Origin: Anaerolineae bacterium
GTDB lineage: Bacteria > Chloroflexota > Anaerolineae > Aggregatilineales > Phototrophicaceae
Length of the DNA stretch: 63,561 bases
Assembly (NCBI GenBank): GCA_022820125.1
Contig: JAJEGA010000047.1
Span: forward strand, 1 to 63,561
Direction: 5' to 3'
The notes under the pieces are model-generated. The model was not told the DNA's origin and ran no database searches. It saw nothing but the letters and a program-made list of their open reading frames with translations. Positions within the stretch are counted from its first letter, which is position 1, and each line of letters opens with the position of its first letter. The position numbers and the translations under genes are program-made. This document shows positions 1-7,033 of the stretch, one piece after another.

Positions 1-13
1 ATGAAGGAACGTC

Positions 14-86
14 GTAGGGGCGACTCTTGAGTCGCCCACATGTACAATGGCGACATAGTGGGCGAGACAAGTCTCGCCCCTACAGA
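14..86. repeat. Double-hairpin palindromic repeat, copy 1
   Basis: The element begins GTAGGGGCG and ends CGCCCCTAC. It contains two perfect 9-bp hairpins, at 18-26/29-37 (GGGCGACTC with its complement) and 60-68/71-79 (GGGCGAGAC with its complement), separated by a 22-base spacer. Four further copies are at 3326, 22804, 50167 and 63421. The ends are constant while the inner stem bases change in a compensating way between copies. Confidence 0.85.
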
Positions 87-521
87 TCTCGAATCAGATT
101 AGCATCGCCCTTTTTCGCATTACTTACTTTGTTCTACTGAGGACACAGAGCTTAGGTTCTTTTGCTGGCTCTTCCCCTAAATCCACTGTTTGAATTAGGC
201 AGGCATGCCGCTACCTGGTCGACAAACTTCCTTCCCATCCAAGAATTTTGCGACAAAATGCCGCGAAATCTCTAATCAATCGCATTTCTCGGCGCTCTCG
301 GTGTCCTCGGTGGTTAAATTTCAGTTTAGGTTTGCTCATCGCAGGGGATGCCAGTATTGGTGCGATCGCCCTGCCCCCAATTGCTGCTCAGCTCGCAAAT
401 CGCTATAGCGAGGCGCCGCCGCGAGAACTAAACTGGACGTGCCGCCGATGCCCGCTGGAATCAAAAGCCGGGTCCCGCGAATCCGTTTTGGCTTGCTGAA
501 ACGATATGCCGAAGGCATGCC
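87..521. other. Intergenic region without a supported gene
   Basis: I find no convincing gene. The short frames at 205-518 have no family resemblance and no ribosome-binding site. A diffuse inverted repeat may join the GAGGACACAGAG-like sequence near 139-150 with its rough complement near 294-312. A similar sequence about cctctgtg occurs near 50270-50330, suggesting degraded intergenic repeat DNA. Confidence 0.4.
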
Positions 522-1469
522 GTGCTCGAGCTCCTGAACATCTTCATCGACAACATGATCCCCGTGCTGGCGATCGCGGCGGTTGGCGTCGTTTTGCGGC
601 GGCGGCTCGATGTCAAGCCAGCGATGATCTCGCGCATGATGTTTTACGTCTTTGCGCCGGCGCTGGCTTTTGACGCCGTTTTCACGAGCGACATCGGCGG
701 CGGCGGCGTGCTGCGCGTCTACTTCGGCACGCTTGCGCTGCTGGCCGCGGTCGGCGCAATTGCGTTTGCTGCCCTGCGCTTTCAGGATCTGGCGCTGTCT
801 GCGCGCCGCAAGATCAATCCGGCAGAATTTGCCACAGCGCTGGTATCCACCTTCGTCTTCAACGGCGCCAATTTCGGCATTTCAATCGTCAGTTTCGCCT
901 TCGGCAGCGAAGCGCTGACTTACGCGGTCATCATCTACGTCGCCGGCTCGACCGTCGCCTGGACGCTGGGTCCTTACGTTTCTTCGCGCGGGAAGGCGTC
1001 GATGCTGCTTTCGCTTCAGAGCGTCTTGCGCACGCCGGTGGTCTATGCGCTCGCGGCCGCTATTGCGCTCAAAGCGCTCGGCATCGTCGAACTGCCGCCG
1101 GCATTGAGCCGCAGCTCGCAGCTCTTGGCTGATGCGTCGATACCATTGATGCTGGTGCTGCTGGGTTTGCAGCTGGGCGGGTTCCGCAAGCCTGATCGCT
1201 GGCGTTTATTGCTTTCTGGCATGGCGATCCGATTGCTGCTTTCGCCCCTTATCGCGGTATTGTGCGCCGCTCTGCTTCAGCTTGAGGGCGCGGCGCGTTT
1301 CGCTTTCATCTTGCAAGCGGGTATGCCGACTGCCGTGCTCACGCTGATTCTGGCTTACGAATTCGATACCGACCGCGACCTGGCGCTCAACTTGATTATG
1401 ACGACGACGCTGATCAGCCCGATCACACTGACGCTGCTCATCTATCTGCTGCAAAACGGCATCGTCTAG
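522..1469 (+). CDS. AEC family transporter (auxin efflux carrier type)
   Basis: This is a 315-residue integral membrane protein with about ten hydrophobic segments in two halves separated by a polar central loop (around residues 150-180), the arrangement of the AEC/BART family (PF03547). The second half ends with the family-like stretch MPTAVLTLILAYEFD. Members export or exchange organic acids or other small anions at the cytoplasmic membrane; the substrate cannot be read from the sequence. The start is GTG at 522 because no better start precedes the first membrane helix. It is followed after 38 bases by a broken TrkA fragment. Confidence 0.8.
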   Translation: MLELLNIFIDNMIPVLAIAAVGVVLRRRLDVKPAMISRMMFYVFAPALAFDAVFTSDIGGGGVLRVYFGTLALLAAVGAIAFAALRFQDLALSARRKINPAEFATALVSTFVFNGANFGISIVSFAFGSEALTYAVIIYVAGSTVAWTLGPYVSSRGKASMLLSLQSVLRTPVVYALAAAIALKALGIVELPPALSRSSQLLADASIPLMLVLLGLQLGGFRKPDRWRLLLSGMAIRLLLSPLIAVLCAALLQLEGAARFAFILQAGMPTAVLTLILAYEFDTDRDLALNLIMTTTLISPITLTLLIYLLQNGIV

Positions 1470-1507
1470 CCGGCTGCCTTCCAGCGAGATTTCGGCGGCA
1501 CATTATT

Positions 1508-1951
1508 GTGGTTGGCCACACCGGTATGCGCATCCGCGATATGAACCCGCAGGTCCGCATTGTGGCGCGCATGTGGGACGACCGCCTGGCGCAACAGATC
1601 GAAAACTTCTTTAATGTCGAGGCGCTCAGCGCTTCAGACTTGGCGGCCCCCGCTTTTGCCGGGGCGGCTGTCGGCCCCGAAATCACCCAGAATCTGCATA
1701 TCGCTGGCCGAGAATACAGCATGATCCGCGTCGTTGCGCGGCACGGCTCCTTCATGGATGGCGCCACGGTCAATGGCATTCAAGAGAATGAAGGCGTCGA
1801 TATCGTGCTGCTGCACCGGGAAAACGGCGGCGTCCCCGATGTACACCCGGACGGGCAGGTGATCGTCAGCGGCGGCGATACGATTGTGCTATTCGCGCAT
1901 CATGATCGCATCACCGAGATCCTCGGCCGCAACGAAAAAGGGCGCGGCTAG
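1508..1951 (+). pseudogene. Truncated RCK/TrkA potassium-channel regulatory protein
   Basis: The frame opens with RHIIVVGHTGMRI, which looks like the glycine-rich start of a TrkA-N Rossmann fold with GxG missing. It then jumps to DMNPQVRIVARMWDDRLAQQ, which normally lies about 80 residues further on. The remainder resembles the end of a TrkA-N domain followed by a TrkA-C domain (VIVSGGDTIVLFAHHD). The transmembrane pore and most of the NAD-binding domain are therefore absent, probably by internal deletion. It could still encode a 147-residue TrkA-C protein from GTG 1508, but I judge it a remnant. It lies between the AEC transporter and the convergent GlyA-GcvT gene. Confidence 0.6.
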
Positions 1952-1968
1952 CGCTTGGCTTGAGCGCC

Positions 1969-4900
1969 TCACTTACGACGCGGGAACCGCGTGAGGATGG
2001 TCAGCGGCTGTGGCATGGTGGCGCGCCCGCCGATGGCGAGTCGGGCGTAATTGGTCGGCTTGGCGCGTCCGGCGCTGGCGAAGACCGAGAGCTGTGTGCC
2101 CGGTTTGCGGAACCCCCGCTCCATCAGCGCCTGCCCCAGTTGGCAACCGTCGGAATCGATATTGCAGCTGGTGACTGTGCCGACGACGCGGCCGCGCGCG
2201 TTGACGATCGGGTCGCCAAAGCGCGCCGGGCGAGCGCCCCTGTTATCCAGGCGAAAGCGGCTCACCTGCGTCTTGCGCTTCGCTTCATGCGCGATGAATG
2301 CGCGCTTGCCGATGAAGAAGGGTTTATAGAGCTTGACGTAAGCGCCGAAGCCCGCCTCAGCCGGGTTCAGATTGAGGTCGCCTGCCAGCTCCAGCCCGTA
2401 GAGCGGCAAGCCGGCTTCGGTGCGCAGGCTGTCGCGCGCCGCCAAACCACAGGGCGTGGCACCCATGTCAAACAGCCGGCGGAAGAGCTCGGCCGCCCCC
2501 TCGGGATGTACAAATAGCTCGTAAGCGACGCGCTCGCCGGTATAACCGGTGCGCGAGACGATCAAGTCCAGGCCGCCTAAATTCACTTGCGCCACGCCAG
2601 CCCATTTCAGCCGCATGACCGCGGCGACATCGGCGTCGCTCCCGCCGAGCGCCAGCAGATAATCGCGGCTCTTTGGCCCCTGCAAGGCGATATCGACGCG
2701 CTGTTCTTCTCCCCATTGCGGCTGCCGCAAGTCGCGCAGCTCGAAGCGGTCGACGCCTTCAATACGGCGGCTGGGCGCCAGCCGGTCGATCATGACTTCG
2801 CCCGCGATCACAGCCTGGAGCCAAGCCCAGTTCTTGTCGTTGTTGGACGCGTTGACGACGGCGAGGAAATGTTCATCAGCGAGGCGGTAGATCATCAGGT
2901 CGTCAAGCGGGATGCCATCGATATCCAGCAGGTAGGCATAATGCGAGTCGCCGACTTTCAAGCGCTTGACATCGTTTGTGGTTGCTTGGTCGAGGAAGGC
3001 TTCGGCGCCGCGCCCGCGCAAGTCGAATACACCCATGTGCGCTACATCAAAGACGCCGGCGTTTTCGCGCACAGCCGCGTGCTCCTCGCTGACTGACTGG
3101 TACCAAAGCGGCATATCGTAACCGGCGAATGGCGCCATCTTCGCGCCCAGTTCCAGATGCAGGCTATGCAGCGGCGTCTCCAGCAGCATATCCACTGCGG
3201 CGATATTGGGAACGAACTGGGGCAATGGGACCGAACCCCCCACTAAATCCTCCCCTGAAGCGTCAGCGGGGGGCTTTTGTTCGCCCGCTCCACCAGCCAT
3301 TCCGCCCCCTTCGCGCTGCGAATGCTGTATGGGCGAGCCTTGGCTCGTTCTCTTCATCCCATGTTCGCGCTCGGGCGACTCAAGAGTCGCCCCTACAGAT
3401 TCTTCGGCGAAGGTTGGATTTAGTACGAACTTCTCGCCATTGATGCCGATATGATAAGCCTTGTCGGCATAGCCAGCGGTTGGCGCCAGCGCGATTGGCT
3501 CCGCTGCGCCGATGACGTTGACGGCGACCGGACCCGGCAGCTTGGCGTGGATGTCCTGGTCATCAAAGAGGACATAGCCATCGCTGAGCGCGCGCAGCCA
3601 GGCGACAGCGCGATCGGCAGAGCCCGCGATTTTCAGGCGATACGCGTTCGGTGATAGGCGCGTAATTTCGCCGCTGGCCATCACTGAGCCGTCTTTTTCC
3701 AGGATATGCGTTGCTTGGCTCTCGCCATCGTCCAGCGCGGCGACATCGCTGGTGACTGCGATTTGCAGAAAGCCACCGGCGGCCGCGCCAATGATGCTTA
3801 CTGCGAGGGCTGTGCTTTCACCCCCCCCTATATCCCCCCCCAGTAAACTAGGGGGGGACATGTTGGACGGGCTCCCCCTCCCTAGTTCACTGGGGAGGGG
3901 GGCGGGGGGAGGGGTAGACTGGCTGGCGATCGAGCCCGAGGGTGAGATTGCTAGTTCTTTTCCAACATAGAAATGCGGGTAGCCATCAGCTTGGGCGTAG
4001 GTGTCGATGCCAATCCGCCGAGCCAGAGCACGCGCGCGCTTGGCGGCTGATAGCAGCGCGTCAAAGTCGACCTTGGCGCGAGGCAGCGGTCGGACGCGTC
4101 CGGTAAGGCTGAAGGGCAGGCAGGCATCGAGCGCATCGGCGATGATATCGCCCAGGGCGTCGATCTCGGCTTCAGCCATGCCGCGCTGAGTCACCCAGGT
4201 TGTGCCGAGGCGAATGCCGCTGGGCCGCAGTGCCGACGCATCGCCTGGTATCGTCTGACGATTGACAACGATGCCAGCCAAGTCCAGGATGCGCGCCGCC
4301 ATATCGCCGCTGAGCTTGCTGTTGTCGGGACCGATGATCGACTTGCAATCGAGCAGCAGCAGGTGAGTATCCGTGCCGCCATAGGGCAGGCTAAAGCCGC
4401 GCGCTTTCAGCTTTGACGCCAGGCGGACGGCGTTGGCGAGCGTCTCCCGCTGCAGCTGCTTGAATTGCTCGCCCCCGGCGATGCGAAGCGCGACCGCCAG
4501 CCCAGCCATTGTGTTGATGTGGGGTCCGCCTTGCTCGCCGGGGAAGACGGCGCGGTCGAGCTTGCGCGATAGGTCTCTGCGATGGGTGATGAGGACGGCG
4601 CCGCGCGGTCCGTTTAAGGTCTTGTGCGTGGTGAAGCTGACGACATCGGCGATGCCGACCGGGTTGGGATAGACGCCGGCGGCGATCAAGCCGGCCACGT
4701 GGGCGACATCGGCGAGCAAAAAGGCGCCGACCTCATCGGCAATGCTGCGATAAGCCTCCCAATCCGCGGCGAATGGGTAACTGCTGAAGCCACCAATAAT
4801 CAGGCGCGGTTTGTGCTTTCGCGCGAGCTCGCGTATTTGGTCGTAATCGAGGCGCTTGGTCTCGGGGGCGATGGCGTAGCTTACGATATTGTAGTTGATG

Positions 4901-5421
4901 CCGCTGCGGTTCACCGGGCTGCCATGCGTCAGGTGGCCGCCCATGATCAAGTCCATGCCCATGACGGTGTCGCCAGTATTGAGCAGCGCGCTATAAACGG
5001 CGTTGTTGGCGGGGGCGCCCGAGAGGGGCTGAACATTAACGTGCAGGTCGTCCGCGCCCAGCCCATTGGCGGCGAAAAGCTCGGCGGCTCGGCGGCGGGC
5101 CAGCGCTTCCAAAATGTTGGCGTATTCGGTTCCCTTGTAATAGCGCTGATCGGCTTGGCGGCGAAACTCTGGCAGGCGTTGTTCGTAATCCAGGATTTCG
5201 CGCTGGCTCATGGTCCGCGAATTGTCGAGCGGATAGCCCTCGGCGTAGATGTTGTGGAAGGGAGAACTAATGGCGTTGCGAACGGCGAAGGGCACGGTGC
5301 TCTCCGACGGGATCAGAATCAGTTTTTCTTGCTGCCGCGCCGTCTCGTGGCGAATCAATTCAGCCACATCCGGGTCCAACTCATCGACGCCCCCGCGAAA
5401 GAGAAAGTCATTTTGTGTCAT
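1969..5421 (-). CDS. Serine hydroxymethyltransferase-aminomethyltransferase fusion (GlyA-GcvT)
   Basis: This 1150-residue protein joins two folate enzymes. Residues 1-490 are a PLP-dependent serine hydroxymethyltransferase (serine + THF to glycine + methylene-THF), with DVAHVAGL around 238-245 and the PLP lysine K267 in SFTTHKTLNGPRGA. Residues about 745-1150 are GcvT, the glycine cleavage T protein, with HLELGAKMAPFAGYDMP, LDDLMIYR (the folate-contacting acid) and GLAARDSLRTEAG. Between them lie two low-complexity linkers encoded by repeat DNA (residues about 503-535 and 673-730) around an unassigned module of about 140 residues. The start is ATG 5421, with AGGAG 11 bases upstream; the open frame reaches 5523, but those 34 residues do not match SHMT. 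No gcvH or gcvP is in the window. Confidence 0.93.
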   Translation of the reverse strand: MTQNDFLFRGGVDELDPDVAELIRHETARQQEKLILIPSESTVPFAVRNAISSPFHNIYAEGYPLDNSRTMSQREILDYEQRLPEFRRQADQRYYKGTEYANILEALARRRAAELFAANGLGADDLHVNVQPLSGAPANNAVYSALLNTGDTVMGMDLIMGGHLTHGSPVNRSGINYNIVSYAIAPETKRLDYDQIRELARKHKPRLIIGGFSSYPFAADWEAYRSIADEVGAFLLADVAHVAGLIAAGVYPNPVGIADVVSFTTHKTLNGPRGAVLITHRRDLSRKLDRAVFPGEQGGPHINTMAGLAVALRIAGGEQFKQLQRETLANAVRLASKLKARGFSLPYGGTDTHLLLLDCKSIIGPDNSKLSGDMAARILDLAGIVVNRQTIPGDASALRPSGIRLGTTWVTQRGMAEAEIDALGDIIADALDACLPFSLTGRVRPLPRAKVDFDALLSAAKRARALARRIGIDTYAQADGYPHFYVGKELAISPSGSIASQSTPPPAPLPSELGRGSPSNMSPPSLLGGDIGGGESTALAVSIIGAAAGGFLQIAVTSDVAALDDGESQATHILEKDGSVMASGEITRLSPNAYRLKIAGSADRAVAWLRALSDGYVLFDDQDIHAKLPGPVAVNVIGAAEPIALAPTAGYADKAYHIGINGEKFVLNPTFAEESVGATLESPEREHGMKRTSQGSPIQHSQREGGGMAGGAGEQKPPADASGEDLVGGSVPLPQFVPNIAAVDMLLETPLHSLHLELGAKMAPFAGYDMPLWYQSVSEEHAAVRENAGVFDVAHMGVFDLRGRGAEAFLDQATTNDVKRLKVGDSHYAYLLDIDGIPLDDLMIYRLADEHFLAVVNASNNDKNWAWLQAVIAGEVMIDRLAPSRRIEGVDRFELRDLRQPQWGEEQRVDIALQGPKSRDYLLALGGSDADVAAVMRLKWAGVAQVNLGGLDLIVSRTGYTGERVAYELFVHPEGAAELFRRLFDMGATPCGLAARDSLRTEAGLPLYGLELAGDLNLNPAEAGFGAYVKLYKPFFIGKRAFIAHEAKRKTQVSRFRLDNRGARPARFGDPIVNARGRVVGTVTSCNIDSDGCQLGQALMERGFRKPGTQLSVFASAGRAKPTNYARLAIGGRATMPQPLTILTRFPRRK
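3326..3398. repeat. Double-hairpin repeat copy 2, inside the GlyA-GcvT reading frame
   Basis: Plus-strand TGTATGGGCGAGCC begins a partly decayed first hairpin (GGGCGAGCC/GGCTCG). The second is perfect at 3373-3381/3384-3392 (GGGCGACTC with complement) and ends CGCCCCTACAG as in the intergenic copies. It is translated in frame as part of a linker rich in Glu, Gly, Ser and Arg. A further C/G-run hairpin-like segment lies at about 3235-3285 in the same linker. Confidence 0.8.
3825..3914. repeat. C-run/G-run double-hairpin repeat inside the GlyA-GcvT reading frame
   Basis: Two hairpins lie head to tail. One is at 3834-3857, where a C run plus AGT pairs with ACT(A) plus a G run. The other is at about 3872-3901, where CCTAGT faces ACTGGG between C and G runs. 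Base use differs sharply from the flanking coding DNA. It encodes a Pro/Gly/Ser-rich linker directly after the SHMT domain. Confidence 0.7.
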
Positions 5422-5522
5422 GGCTGGAAGGGCTCCTGTATCGTCGTGCGCAGGCTGCGATTTTATCATGGCTAAGGGTGATGAACTATGCGGATTCGAG
5501 CCTGGGCCGGCGCTGCGGGTCA

Positions 5523-6818
5523 CTAATCCGGCGTGGATGTCTCGACTGCAAACGCGCTGATATCATTAAAGCGGGGCAAGCGACAAGCGCCGCTCACGAC
5601 GCAGGCGGCGATGTCTTCCGCAACGACCTGCGCCAGCAGCTCATGCAGGGGCGGACCATAATGTTTGGTTGCGCTCCAATTGGCGTCATCCAAATGCGAA
5701 GGCTGGAGATGCTCTTCGAAAGCGATGTAGTGATAAGACTGACGACTGTGCTCCAGCAGAAAGTCGTATAAAGGGCGCGGGCGCGGAAAATTGCTGAAGT
5801 AACGTTTCAGATGACTTTGCAGGGGCAGATGCAGCACGATGAACTCTGAACCGTCTCTTAAGACCTCTTGGGCGAAGGCATCAACAATCGCTTTGCCTAA
5901 TTGCCCGCCTTCGCTGCCCGGCGTATAGATGTCGGGTTGGTCTTCGGCTTGCCGCAGCGCCTCAAAGACGATGCTCAAGAGCCGGCTGCTGGACCACCAG
6001 CGCGCCGCCCGGAAGCGACTTTGATACCAGAATTCATAGGGCGCCAGCGGGTGACTGCTGAAGTTTTCGAAGACGCGCGTCAACGTTTCGGGCGGCAGGG
6101 TCGGCGCGTTCAGCAGCCGAAGGTCGTCATCAATCAGAGCAAAGCGCGGTTTGGAAAATGCGGGCCCGCTGCGATGAAGCAGTTGCCTGAAGACATTAAC
6201 ATTGCGCTTCAAATTCTCCGGCTGTAAACCGAAAATGACGATGTCTGGCGAAAAGCCCTTGCCGAGATGCCGCCAGCGCAAGTAGGCTTGCCCCATGCCG
6301 TAGGCGCCGACGCCGAAGTTCAACACTTCCGCTCGGATGCCGGCCACATTCAGTTCACGCTCGAGCAGAAAGCCCCAGACCTCGTCATCGCTGACGTCAT
6401 CGCCCGCGGTGAAAGAGTCGCCGAATAGGGCGATGCGCAGGCTATCGGGCGGCGGGCGCCATTCATAATCCCGCCCCGAGCGAAAGCCAGCGCTGTTTAT
6501 CGTGAAAGCGCCGGCTTGGCGCAGCGAGTTCGGGCGGTAAGTCCAGCCCATCCACTCATCGTAAATCACGACAGCGCTATCCTTGTTGGCGAGGTAATGC
6601 TCGACTTGCCCGCGCAGTTCGTTGACCGGCAGCGCCTGGGGTTCAAGGGTGAAGTTAAGCAGGGTAAAGCGCCCGTCGACATCGGTTGAACCAGCGGCGC
6701 GCGCGATGATCTCCAACAGAATCAAGGTCAGCAAGACCGCGATAAGCGCAATCAGCGCATTTGCGAAGACTTTGCGGCGCAAAGGCGTCTCGCTGGGATG
6801 CCGCTCGGCTGATGACAT
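5523..6818 (-). CDS. Membrane-anchored SGNH/GDSL-like hydrolase
   Basis: A 431-residue protein with one N-terminal transmembrane helix (about residues 18-42, rich in Leu/Ile/Ala), so the catalytic part is probably outside the membrane. The nucleophile block is ALFGDSFTAGDDV, a GDS(F/L)-type motif, and the C-terminal ATKHYGPPLHELL region can supply the last catalytic His. SGNH proteins of this design act as esterases or acyl-group modifiers of cell-surface polymers; the substrate is unknown. It lies 101 bases upstream of glyA-gcvT on the same strand, so co-transcription is possible without a known metabolic link. Confidence 0.7.
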   Translation of the reverse strand: MSSAERHPSETPLRRKVFANALIALIAVLLTLILLEIIARAAGSTDVDGRFTLLNFTLEPQALPVNELRGQVEHYLANKDSAVVIYDEWMGWTYRPNSLRQAGAFTINSAGFRSGRDYEWRPPPDSLRIALFGDSFTAGDDVSDDEVWGFLLERELNVAGIRAEVLNFGVGAYGMGQAYLRWRHLGKGFSPDIVIFGLQPENLKRNVNVFRQLLHRSGPAFSKPRFALIDDDLRLLNAPTLPPETLTRVFENFSSHPLAPYEFWYQSRFRAARWWSSSRLLSIVFEALRQAEDQPDIYTPGSEGGQLGKAIVDAFAQEVLRDGSEFIVLHLPLQSHLKRYFSNFPRPRPLYDFLLEHSRQSYHYIAFEEHLQPSHLDDANWSATKHYGPPLHELLAQVVAEDIAACVVSGACRLPRFNDISAFAVETSTPD

Positions 6819-6919
6819 GACCGGTCAGTTCAATTCAGAGTGGTATCCGCATATTCTGATTATACATGCGCCGGGCATTCGATAACTGGCTTTCCGCGGA
6901 GCAAGCCCGAGATGCAACT

Positions 6920-6948
6920 TTGACAATCTCGCTTCCGGTCTATACAAT
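6920..6948 (+). promoter_or_regulatory. Sigma-70 type promoter for the EF-G-like gene
   Basis: A consensus -35 TTGACA at 6920-6925 is followed by a 17-base spacer and TACAAT at 6943-6948. Transcription would start near 6955 and give a leader of about 80 bases before the ATG at 7034. The region is otherwise non-coding. Confidence 0.75.
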
Positions 6949-7033
6949 CCTACGACGCTCGCGGCTCGCAATGAGCCGCTTTCTGTCAGTCGATGGCAAC
7001 CGGATCTAGGATTGTCTTGGGGATGAATTCGCT

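Noticed and set aside
205..518. Three short frames between the window start and the AEC gene
   Set aside because: They lack ribosome-binding sites and family resemblance, and they overlap each other on both strands in repeat-like intergenic DNA.
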